From contig OV884056.1 in assembly GCA_930367215.1 (NCBI GenBank), positions 226,973,127 to 227,037,126 of the forward strand: a stretch of DNA of 64,000 nucleotides. The letters are read 5' to 3'. The DNA is from Pollenia angustigena. Taxonomy: Eukaryota > Arthropoda > Insecta > Diptera > Polleniidae. The translations under genes and the position numbers were made by a program. Under the pieces are notes generated by a model. That model made no database searches, was not told the origin of the DNA, and saw only the letters and a list, made by a program, of their open reading frames with translations. Of the stretch, positions 1 through 9,288 are shown one piece after another. Position 1 is the stretch's first letter, and each line of letters opens with the position of its first letter.

Positions 1-192
1 GAGAAAATTATGGAAACCCGAACCCCCCACCCGACTGACCGCTAGTGGTTATCAATGGCTCCCATCCGTTTCCTCGTTTTCTACCAGATCACCCATCGTC
101 AATAAAAAAGTTGTGGCTATTTCAATTTTTTTCAATCATTTTATATTTTTTGTTAAACGTTTGATAGCCGTACATGCAATTTGTTCATTACA
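1..192 (+). repeat. 3' part of the 5' LTR
   Basis: Nearly identical to 9098-9288. Contains an AATAAA at 101-106 and ends with CA at 191-192. The LTR start lies upstream of the window. Confidence 0.9.
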
Positions 193-202
193 TTTAAATA
201 TT

Positions 203-220
203 TGTCGCCCAACGTGGGGC
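203..220 (+). promoter_or_regulatory. Primer binding site, tRNA-Lys type
   Basis: TGTCGCCCAACGTGGGGC lies 10 nt after the LTR end and differs at one position from the classic tRNA-Lys1,2 primer site (TGGCGCCCAACGTGGGGC). Minus-strand DNA synthesis would start here. Confidence 0.8.
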
Positions 221-1385
221 CGAGAAGGTTTTATATGTTGGCCTTAAAGTCGATATATTAAACTTTTATTTGCTCCAAAAATAATTTTGCACCCAATTAT
301 ATTTTTTAGATTTCAATAACTTAAAAGTTTTGTTTAACTTTATATTCAATTGGATTCTAGTTTTCAAATAATTTTTATCTTTATTAGGATTTTGAATATC
401 TGGGGACTTAAAGTTCGGATATATCGACCAATAATGTAATATTAATCCTTTTGATTTTAGACTGATAATGTATATAAAGTAAAATATAATTTTTGTAGGT
501 TTTAAAATTAATTTATAATTTCTTTTATAAATTGCTTAGGTATCGATATCCTGGTTTTTCCTGGATTTACAATAGAATTGCGGGATTTTGCGATTTATCG
601 TCCGTTAGAATCAGTTTTGAAAGGAGGATAATACTTATTTGCATATCGGTTTGCATTTTGTAAAGGGAAGGATAAATTTAATTTTTAACTCCATAAGCCA
701 GTTTTGTATTCCTATTAACCAAGAATGTCGAAAAAAAATATTTGTTTTAGCTACTCTTTTGAATCACATTGCAAAAAGTAAGAAAACGTATTTATTTATT
801 TAAAAACTCTTAATCGCATATATTATTTTTTTTTTATTGCTTAACGAAATTTTCCTAAATTTTATTACAAGTTTTTTTTTGACAAAATAATAATTAAATA
901 GACAGTTTTTCTTCTGATTAACATTTTAATCTAACATCAAATAATTTTGATTACGAATTCGTTTATACTTTTCTAAAGAGTTAAAGTTTTTTTCTTTCTG
1001 TTAAACTTGGCTCAGACCAATTTCTATAAATTCTTAATTTCTACGCATTTATATTTCAATCTATTATTAATTTTCAAGCATAGGTTGATTAGGGTTTTTC
1101 ACTTCAGAATATTTTAGGAATTAATAAGGAAAAAAAAAAACGAAAAAAGCTTGTATTAATGTAAAAATCAATATTGCTTACGATTTAATTTTTAAATTTG
1201 TTTTTTTTAAGAAACAAGTTTTGTCGTAAACTATTGGTTATATAAATTCTTATATTTTGGGAAACTTTTAGAATTTAATACCCGTTAAAATAATACCACC
1301 TTTTTTATATAATCCATACCGTTTAGTCCATTGCTTAATAAACTAATTTTCAAATCTTAAGATTTTTTTTTATAACATAAAAATA
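221..1385 (+). other. Retrotransposon 5' leader, non-coding
   Basis: About 1.17 kb of AT-rich sequence between the primer site and the Gag start codon. No convincing frame is present. It probably holds the packaging signal, but no specific element can be recognised. Confidence 0.6.
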
Positions 1386-2948
1386 ATGGAAAGGTCACCT
1401 CCACCTCCCACAACCCAGTCGCAAGCTTCGGCTGCGCCCGTTCTAAATAATGATCCAGGTTGCACGCTTTGTTCGCAGCATATGTCAGAAGGACAAGAGT
1501 GCCTTATTATTTCTGAATGTAATCATGCGTTTCATCGCAGTTGTATTGAGAATCATTTAGCTAGTTCGGCTGAATGTCCTTCCTGTAAACGTCCTTGTAC
1601 TTTAGCCGAATTAAAATCAATAATCATTCAAGAAAAATCTAAAGTCATTAATCGTGGTAGACCTCGTGGTGCAGTGGCGAAACAGTACAACACTAGGAGT
1701 AATGCTCGTAACTTATTCAATGAACCTCAGACACCTTTATTCGATAATGGTGCCCCGGCTTCTAATCGCGATCCACTCCCAGACGATTTAATAACTTCTA
1801 ATAATCATAATTCACCACCAAATTATAGACAAAACAATAATACTAGACATTTTTCGGGTAATGTTTCTAGAAACGTTGATAATTCTCATTTAACATCGCT
1901 AATTGAAAATACAGTAACACGTCTGTTACAAAATTTGAATTTCGTTCAAAACTCACAAAATATTAGCAGAAATACTGGTACTCAACCACCTCAACGTCAC
2001 TCACCAAATTTTCGAAATTTCTCTCAGATACGTCAAGAACAACCTCAATCATTTAATAGCTCATCATTTGATGAACATTTTGCAATTAGAGCCGACAAAA
2101 TAACCTCTATTATCCAAAATTGGAACATTAAATTTGATGGTTCTAGTAATGGAATGAGTGTAGATGAATTCTTATATAGAGTAAGAATCTTGACTAGAGA
2201 AAATTTTAATAACGATTTCTCTCTAATATGTAAAAACCTCCACATATTGTTAACTGGTAGAGCGCGAGATTGGTATTGGCGCTACCACAAACAAGTAGAA
2301 ATTGTGGAATGGCAAGAGTTTTGTGAAGCCCTTAAGTACCAATATAAAGAATTTAAATCCAGTTTTGACATACACGAAGAAATTAGAAATCGGAAAATGA
2401 AATCTAATGAGAGTTTTGAATCTTTTTATGAGTCCGTGTGTGGTATGTTGGATAAACTTTCAATTCCCATGCCTGAGTCTGACTTAGTAGAAATACTAAC
2501 TCGTAATCTTCGACCAGAAATACGACATGAATTGTTGTATGTTCCCATATACTCAATTGCTCACTTACGTAAATTAGTGCAGATGCGAGAACATTTGATG
2601 GAAAATGACTATTTTCGAAAAAGTATGACAAATAGATCACCCCAAAATTTAACAGCAAGACGTCACATAGCAGAGGTTGAATGTACTAATAATTCTCAGC
2701 CCTTTACACCCCAAGTTGAAACGGAAATATCCGTTGATGCCATCCAACAACCGCCTAAAGTTTTAAACTGTTGGAATTGTGACCAACCTGGCCACTTATG
2801 GGAAGATTGCTTGGAATCACGAAACATCTTTTGTTATGGCTGTGGTATGAAAAATACGTATAAGCCTCAGTGTATAAAATGCAACAGTAAGAAAATCGGT
2901 TATCCAAAAAACCAATTAGTTCGGAACAGTGTTCCAAAAGGCCCTTAG
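1386..2948 (+). CDS. gag: Gag polyprotein with N-terminal RING-H2 finger and C-terminal zinc knuckle
   Basis: A 520-residue structural protein that would assemble the virus-like particle and bind element RNA. The N-terminus holds a RING-H2 pattern: C26, C29, C45, H47, H50, C53, C64, C67 (C-X2-C-X15-C-X-H-X2-H-X2-C-X10-C-X2-C). A basic, Asn-rich linker follows. Residues of roughly 230-420 resemble the retrotransposon Gag capsid family (GRARDWYWRYHK, ESFESFYESV, LRPEIRHEL). Near the C-terminus a CCHC knuckle C462-X2-C-X4-H-X4-C475 is followed by a second Cys cluster without His. The first ATG of the frame is used. The frame is intact. RING fingers are not a standard part of Gag, so ubiquitin-ligase activity is possible but unproven. 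Confidence 0.9.
   Translation: MERSPPPPTTQSQASAAPVLNNDPGCTLCSQHMSEGQECLIISECNHAFHRSCIENHLASSAECPSCKRPCTLAELKSIIIQEKSKVINRGRPRGAVAKQYNTRSNARNLFNEPQTPLFDNGAPASNRDPLPDDLITSNNHNSPPNYRQNNNTRHFSGNVSRNVDNSHLTSLIENTVTRLLQNLNFVQNSQNISRNTGTQPPQRHSPNFRNFSQIRQEQPQSFNSSSFDEHFAIRADKITSIIQNWNIKFDGSSNGMSVDEFLYRVRILTRENFNNDFSLICKNLHILLTGRARDWYWRYHKQVEIVEWQEFCEALKYQYKEFKSSFDIHEEIRNRKMKSNESFESFYESVCGMLDKLSIPMPESDLVEILTRNLRPEIRHELLYVPIYSIAHLRKLVQMREHLMENDYFRKSMTNRSPQNLTARRHIAEVECTNNSQPFTPQVETEISVDAIQQPPKVLNCWNCDQPGHLWEDCLESRNIFCYGCGMKNTYKPQCIKCNSKKIGYPKNQLVRNSVPKGP
2906..2935 (+). promoter_or_regulatory. Candidate -1 ribosomal frameshift signal between gag and pol
   Basis: The heptamer A-AAA-AAC (2906-2912) sits in the Gag reading phase (codons 2907-2909 and 2910-2912). 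Ten nt downstream a short hairpin GGAAC-AGT-GTTCC lies at 2923-2935. The -1 frame is open from 2891 to 3205, whereas Gag ends at 2948, so the overlap is 58 nt. This arrangement would place Pol in the -1 frame. The hairpin is short; a longer pseudoknot was not assessed. Confidence 0.65.
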
Positions 2949-3208
2949 AAAATAAATCATTGAATCTCAGTAATTCTAATATAAAATTTGTGTTAAAACG
3001 TGAAATTAATAATTTAGAAGATACCGATAATGAACATTTGAATAAAGTTAGTTACCCAATAATGCCATATCACATCAGATGGCAAAAATATTTGGAAAAA
3101 CGAAAATCAATTTTTGAAGTTAATGCCCTAAATATTTCTAGAAATAAACAAAAACGTTCCACAAAAAGATTGCGTTACTATTTCAAAAACCTAAAAATAA
3201 ATGCATAA
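2912..3208 (+). CDS. pol: N-terminal part of Pol before protease (linker), ends at an in-frame stop
   Basis: This frame is -1 relative to Gag and in the same phase as the protease-RT frame. The translated piece is basic and Asn/Lys-rich, with no recognised domain. It stops at TAA 3206-3208 and the same frame then stays open into the protease. That pattern indicates either a nonsense mutation or, less likely, read-through. In Ty3/gypsy elements this stretch normally connects the frameshift site to protease. It is best read as Pol split by one stop, not as a separate gene. Confidence 0.55.
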   Translation, partial: PISSEQCSKRPLENKSLNLSNSNIKFVLKREINNLEDTDNEHLNKVSYPIMPYHIRWQKYLEKRKSIFEVNALNISRNKQKRSTKRLRYYFKNLKINA

Positions 3209-4669
3209 TACTTAATATCATCTATTGTTAACGATTGTTCCGATAAACGTTATTACGCCCATGTAAAATTTTTGTCTTTTACTGAATTCGGTCTTCTTGA
3301 TACAGGAGCAAATGTTTCCTGTATAGGCTCTGAACTAGCACATTTTAATTTTAATCAATTTAAAGAATTTCGTCCCATGAACAGTCATGTTAAGACTGCT
3401 GACGGCAGTATGCAAAAAGTTTTAGGCTTTCTGCTTGTAAATGTTACTTTTAAGAATATGGTGAAGAAACTAAAAATTTTAGTTGTACCCTCAATTTCCC
3501 AAAGACTGATTTTAGGCCTAGATTTTTGGAAAAGTTTTGGCTTAGTGCCCGAAATCTTTGAAAATGTTTTTTATACTTCGATTAGAGAAAGCCCCCCGGA
3601 ATTGCTTCCCGAGCTGTGCAATAATTGTTCAATACTGTCTAAAACCCATTCTGATTCTATTTGTTCTACAGAATATCCTTTAACTTTGACTCAAAAACAG
3701 CAGCTTGCTACAATAGTGGAACTTTTTCCCGATTTTGAGAAGCAAGGACTGGGTCGTACCAGTCTAATAGAACACAATATAGATGTTGGCAATGCCAAGC
3801 CAGTAAAACAAAGGTTTTACCCTGTGTCACCTGCTGTGGAAAATGTGATGTATAAAGAAGTTGATCGTATGTTAGACTTGGGAGTAATAGAGCCTTCTTT
3901 TTCCCCATGGAGTTCTCCCATGAGGCTTGTCCTTAAGCCAAATAAAGTTAGACTTTGCTTGGATGCACGAAAATTAAATGAGGTCACGCGTAAAGACGCA
4001 TATCCATTACCCAATATCGAGGGTATATTTGCAAGATTACCTAAAGCCAACATAATCTCAAAGCTAGACTTAAAGGATGCCTACTGGCAAATAGGATTAT
4101 CTGAAGAAGCAAAATGTCTTACAGCTTTTACGGTGCCAGGAAGGCCGTTGTATCAATTTGTAGTTATGCCCTTCGGGCTTTGTAATGCTCCGTCCACGAT
4201 GTGTCGTCTGATGGACAGTCTCATTCCCCCTGATCTTCGCCATGCGGTATTCGGATACTTAGATGATTTAATCATTGTTTCAGAGGATTTTAACTCACAT
4301 GTGTCTATACTCGTACGTATAGCTGAACAGTTCAAAAAAGCTAATCTAACATTAAATATATCAAAATCTAAGTTTTGCGTCACTGAAGTTAATTACCTAG
4401 GATACATAATCGGAAACGGCGGAATAAAGACGGACCCCGAAAAAGTAGAATCCATTCAGAATTGGCCAGTACCTAAAAACTTAAAGCAGGTTCGCGGATT
4501 TTTAGGCTTAGCAGGCTGGTATCGAAGATTTGTACCAAATTTTTCATCGGTTGTTTTTCCTATTACGGAAGTTTTATCGACTAAGCGTAAATTTTGCTGG
4601 ACTCCTGAGGCTCAGGAATCATTTCAATTAATAAAAAAATTTACTTACGTCTGCTCCTATTTTGTCTAA
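3209..4669 (+). CDS. pol: Pol: aspartic protease and reverse transcriptase
   Basis: Protease carries the active-site triad DTGA (Asp codon at 3299-3301). Reverse transcriptase follows, with the fingers/palm motifs KLDLKDAYWQI and VVMPFGLCNAP and the catalytic YLDD box at 4256-4267, then the thumb/connection motif RGFLGLAGWYRRFVPNF. These catalyse polyprotein cleavage and cDNA synthesis in the particle. There is no ATG at the frame's start, as expected for a protein made by frameshifting; a start at the TTG at 3272 is not plausible biology. The frame goes out of register near the A7 run at about 4632-4639 and ends at 4669, while the continuation is found in another frame from about 4640. All key RT residues I can see are present. 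Confidence 0.9.
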   Translation, partial: YLISSIVNDCSDKRYYAHVKFLSFTEFGLLDTGANVSCIGSELAHFNFNQFKEFRPMNSHVKTADGSMQKVLGFLLVNVTFKNMVKKLKILVVPSISQRLILGLDFWKSFGLVPEIFENVFYTSIRESPPELLPELCNNCSILSKTHSDSICSTEYPLTLTQKQQLATIVELFPDFEKQGLGRTSLIEHNIDVGNAKPVKQRFYPVSPAVENVMYKEVDRMLDLGVIEPSFSPWSSPMRLVLKPNKVRLCLDARKLNEVTRKDAYPLPNIEGIFARLPKANIISKLDLKDAYWQIGLSEEAKCLTAFTVPGRPLYQFVVMPFGLCNAPSTMCRLMDSLIPPDLRHAVFGYLDDLIIVSEDFNSHVSILVRIAEQFKKANLTLNISKSKFCVTEVNYLGYIIGNGGIKTDPEKVESIQNWPVPKNLKQVRGFLGLAGWYRRFVPNFSSVVFPITEVLSTKRKFCWTPEAQESFQLIKKFTYVCSYFV

Positions 4670-6332
4670 TCCTGACTTTTCAAAAAAGTTTTATTTACAA
4701 TGCGACGCTAGCGACTTTGGTATCGGTGCTGTGCTCGTACAGTTTGATGATGAAGGCAATGAAAAGCCTATTGCCTTCATGTCTAAAAAGCTAAACTCTG
4801 CTCAGAGAAATTATAGTGTCACCGAACGTGAATGCTTGGCGGCGCTAGAAGCCATTAAAAAGTTCAGATGCTATCTTGAACTACAAGAATTTGAAGTTAT
4901 AACCGATCACTCTTCTTTGGTATGGCTCATGAAACAGCAGGATTTGACAGGAAGATTGGCAAGGTGGGTATGGAAGCTTCAGGGATACAAATTTATAATT
5001 AGTCATCGAAAAGGAAAACAAAATGTGGTACCAGATGCTTTATCTAGGATTCCTTTTGAGGAAGTTGCGACTATTGAAGAAGTAGGCCCAGAAATTGATC
5101 TAAATTCACCCCATTTTAATGATTATGACTATATTGAATTAAAAAGAAAAGTTAGCGAGAACTCTGCTAGATTTCCTGATGTAAAAGTTCTTGATAATTA
5201 CGTTTACATACGAACAGCGCATTACACTGGAAATGCCGTTGAGGACAATGCATCATGGAAACTTTGGATACCAAAAGCATTACGAAAAGATGTTATAAAT
5301 AGATTTCACGATTCTCCTGTTGTGGCACATGGAGGCATGGTGAAAACTTTAGAATTAATTCGTCGGAAATTTTACTGGCCAGGTATAGTACACGATGTAA
5401 GAAATTACGTAGGTTCATGTAAAACCTGTAAAGAATGTAAAGCTCCAAATGTTATTTTAAAGCCTTATATGGGTAATCAAGCGATAACAACAAGGCCATT
5501 TCAACGTTTATATGTTGACATTTTAGGTCCGTATCCACGAAGTAAACAAGGTAACATTGGCATATTTATAGTCCTCGATCATTTTACTAAGTTTCATTGG
5601 TTGTGTCCACTTAAAAAATTTACGTCAGCCGTAATTCAAAAATATCTTTTAGAACATATTTTTCATATATATGGCATTCCAGAGATTTTAGTCAGTGACA
5701 ATGGCTCACAGTTTAAAGCCAATGACTTTAACACATTTTTAAATGAATTAGGTATTCATCATATGTATACTGCTATCTATTCTCCACAGGCTAATGCCTC
5801 TGAAAGAGTAAACAGATCCATAATTTCAGGAATAAGATCATATTTAAAAAAGGATCAAACTCACTGGGATAAAAACTTAAGTTATATTAGTTGTGCACTA
5901 AGAAAGTCTTTTCACCAGACAATACAAACTTCCCCATATCATGCAGTTTTTGGGCAGGAAATGATTACTCATGGCAGCACTTATTCATTGCTTAAAAATC
6001 TTAGTTTACTTAATGAATCTTCTATTGAATTACCTAGAGACGATCAACTAGAATTGATCCATAGAGACCTTCAAAAACACATTAATAAGGCCTATGAAAG
6101 ATATAAAGTTCAATACAACCTAAGAGCCAGGCCAATATCGTATGACGTAGGACAATTTGTTTATAGTAGGAATTTCGCTCAATCAAATCTGGAAAAGAAA
6201 TTTAATTCTAAACTTGCTCCGACTTTTCTAAAATCAAAAATTCAAAAAAAATTAGGAAATAATTATTATATCCTCGAAGATGAAAAAGGAAACATTTTAG
6301 GCACTTTTCATGCAAAAGACATTCGGGCATAA
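4640..6332 (+). CDS. pol: Pol: RNase H and integrase
   Basis: Continues Pol after a 1-nt shift; an ATG-initiated frame begins at 4662. RNase H shows QCDASDFGIGAVL, the catalytic Glu region (TERECLAAL) and TDHSSLVWL. Integrase has the zinc-binding H-X6-H...C-X2-C (HDSPVVAHGG ... CKTCKEC) and a DDE core: Asp at about 5517, Asp at about 5697, Glu at about 5802 (34 residues between the last two). The C-terminal part has the NLRARPISYDVGQFVYSRN-like segment seen in gypsy integrases. It cleaves primer RNA/DNA hybrids and inserts the cDNA. No chromodomain or env follows. The 1-nt shift could be a real lesion or a homopolymer error. Confidence 0.9.
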
Positions 6333-7552
6333 AAAAAAAAAAATTCTTCCTCATAATGCTGTCGCCAAACTGACCAGCATTACGCGGTTTGTAATATCAG
6401 AATTTCATAGAAAGGTTTAACTGACAATTTTCAACAATACTCATGTTAATTTCTTTTAATCTAGTTTCTTCCATTACTCGGTATGAATAATTATTTTAAA
6501 AATTTAAAATAAAACTTTGAAAACTATGAAAAATTGCTATTTATTCCATACATAGAATTCTCATTAGTACAAAGCAATATAATAACATTGGCATAACGTT
6601 GATTTAAAAAACCTTACCAGTATTAACATTTTTATTTACTAGTTCTATTATTTTGCATTAAGATGTTTTGTAATTTAATATAACAGTTTAACATTTAGAG
6701 AACAATGTGAGGTTTACATAATGTTATTTAATATTTGTCTCAGAGAATTTGTATGAACATGTTGCATGCTGATCGTTTATTAGATTTAAAAAAAAGTAAG
6801 AAGAAGAGCTACGCGCATATATCAGAGTTTTATTTTTGAAAATTAATAATTTGAATTATGATTTTCGTTTTAAATCATTTTTAATAAGAAAGCTGTGTTT
6901 AATGGTACTTTCCATTGTTACCGTACTTTTATTAAACAGCTAAACCAATGTTGTCCACTCATTTCATGCAACAACTCAAGCAAATTGTTTGTCAATCAGT
7001 CAATCATAGAACATGCGTTATTACATTGCAACCGAGGTGTTGTATAAAAAAAAATATGCGTCCAAAATTCTTTTCTTTCGATCAGCGAATCAATTCATAT
7101 CGTGTTCTTTTTAAAAAGTTAAAACTATTATTTATAAAAAAAAAAAAAAAAATTTGTGGTTATAGGCCCTAACGATCAACGTCAATAATTCTTTCTTCAA
7201 CATCAATTAAAGGTAATTACTCTTTTTTAGAGAAAATACATAAATCAGAAGTTTTATTTTTCAATTCAAAAAAAATTTTTTTTTAGTGTGAAGTAAGAAT
7301 AACTTTTCTTAAATTAAATTACCTCTAAAGCTGATTTTAAGAAACACCTTTTTCTAAAAATTTAAAGCCATTGGTCAGCAAGAAAAGAGAAAATCTTTAT
7401 TCGTTGTTGCACAAATTTTCCTAGAAAACCCAATAAAATTTTGTTACATCACAGGTAAATCTATGGAATTTTTAATAATTGAAATATAAAATTTTAACTA
7501 AAGTCTTCCGAACTAGGATTTGCTATTTTTGCATATTTCCAAATTGGGGATC
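6333..7552 (+). other. Retrotransposon 3' internal region, non-coding
   Basis: 1.2 kb after integrase with no convincing frame. A 74-residue frame at 6948-7172 runs through an A-rich tract and is not credible. A G-rich stretch (AAATTGGGGA, 7541-7550) just before TGTTGG is a possible polypurine tract, though weak. Confidence 0.5.
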
Positions 7553-9288
7553 TGTTGGTGGTGGACTCATTATTCGAGCCACCACCGTGCTATTTTTTTA
7601 TGCTTGCACTTTTTGACAAGCAACAATCTTGAAACATTTATAAATTACTGATCTACTTACATATGGATTAAAAGAACAAAACGAAAAAGAAAACCAAAAA
7701 ACACATTAAATTATTATTAAGCTAATCATTATTATACCTGTGCTGTGTGAAAAAATATATCTTTAAATATTTCGTTGCGGATTAATAATTGTAATAAAAT
7801 TTCCGAAGTTATCATAATTTGTTAATAAATAACAATAATCCTATTCTGGAAATTGGATGCCTGGTTAACAAAACCATATTAACAGCTCGCACGAGGGAGG
7901 AATTTACCTTAAGATGCTACCCTAAAATTAACCTTCAAAAAACTTAAAACCGAAACCCTCGTAGTGTAAAAAAATTATGTAAAATTGTCCGCAGTAATTA
8001 TGAAATATCTTTAAGCAAAGTTAAAATAAAACTCAAATTTCATAATGCTTATTTAGTAAATTATAAAAGTGCAAACAGAACAAATACAATTTTTAAGAAT
8101 ATAAAAGAAAACTAATAAATTAAATATTTAAAAAAATGGAGTTAAAAGCATTATGGAGTTTAAGTTTAAATAGTTGAAATTTAAGGTTCTAATTCTTTTT
8201 TTTTCGTATACAATTTAGTTACTTTATGATCGTTTTATGCATGGAAATACCCATATTGTTATTCTTTATTAAAGACACACATCATCACATACTCATCTTT
8301 TCTTAATTAACCCCTTAAAAACCAGCAAATTTGAAGAGGCCTCATCAAAAGCTGCTATCAACATTATTTTACATCGGTGAGTCTAACAAAATTAAAAGCA
8401 ACAACAAAATTTCATCCATTAACTTATACAGAGAAACAATATACATAAAGTAAATATATTTTCCAGAAACATGTTTATAAACATGTCAAGTTAAGAGAAT
8501 TTTACTGTTCTGTGTAAATACTATTAATTTTGTTGCATTAATATTGTTTCTTTGTATGTTATTGTCGGTATTATTGATTATTCCCATGCCTTTAGTCCAA
8601 CTTACATAAAATTATTTTTATAAATAGTTAGTCATTATTATATCTATATTTTAATTAATAATGTTTGAAATACCTAGTTCATAGATTTCATACCAAAATT
8701 ATAATTAGTTTAAAAGTTGATTTGCTTATTAAAGAAAATGTGAATTTTGAATTAAAACGAAAAATGGAAAGATAATTTATTTAAAGTTTTCTTACGAAAT
8801 GTAGTGTGATCAAAAAGTGATAGCTCGTTTTGTGGGATTTTAGCAATCTAGGGGCGCAACTAAAATCAATGGTAGGGAGGGTAAAGAGGCGCGCATCTAT
8901 CCAACTTCATCTCGGGATAGATCTTAGGCATTTATGGTTAATCTCGTAGTTTTTCCGATTTTTTTTGTTGATCATGATAGGGGTAATAGTAACATCTTTT
9001 ATTATACATTGATCAACTTCCGGTCCATTTATCATATTATAGTGACACAGGGAGTCTATAATAATAATATTTAATGTAACTTATATCTTATTGACAAGAG
9101 AAAATTATGGAAACCCGAACCCCCCACCCGACTGACCGCTAGTGGTTATCAATGGCTCCCATCCGTTTCCTCGTTTTCTACCAGAGCACCCATCGTCAAT
9201 AAAAAAGTTGTGGCTATTTCAATTTTTTTCAATCATTTTATATTTTTGTTAAACGTTTGATAGCCGTACATGCAATTTGTTCATTACA
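7553..9288 (+). repeat. 3' LTR (start provisional)
   Basis: The last 191 bp (9098-9288) match the 5' LTR. The start is inferred: TGT at 7553 follows a G-rich tract and pairs with the terminal ACA at 9286-9288, giving an LTR of about 1.7 kb. A GGTGGTGG...CCACCACC inverted repeat lies just inside. AATAAA at 9198-9203 is a likely poly-A signal. The true start cannot be fixed because the other LTR is cut by the window edge. Confidence 0.5.

Larger units (their letters stand above)
1..9288 (+). mobile_element. Ty3/gypsy-type LTR retrotransposon, 5' end outside window
   Basis: Layout is LTR end, primer site, Gag, Pol (protease-RT-RNase H-integrase), non-coding 3' region and 3' LTR. The pol order with integrase last is that of Ty3/gypsy elements. 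The window opens inside the 5' LTR: bases 1-192 match 9098-9288 with one substitution and one 1-nt indel, so the insertion is young. No env-like frame follows integrase. The right boundary is sharp: after ...ATTACA at 9288 the sequence becomes a jockey endonuclease frame, so this element sits inside that LINE. A lysine-type primer site and the integrase style suggest an Osvaldo/Ulysses-like lineage, which is inference. Two lesions in pol suggest a non-autonomous copy. Confidence 0.93.

Noticed and set aside
6948..7172. Possible env or accessory ORF of the LTR element
   Set aside because: 74 codons ending in Lys runs from an A tract; no signal peptide, transmembrane segment or known motif.
9257..9288. 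ATG start of the jockey frame at 9257
   Set aside because: The first 11 codons are LTR sequence; the frame is open by chance across the insertion junction.
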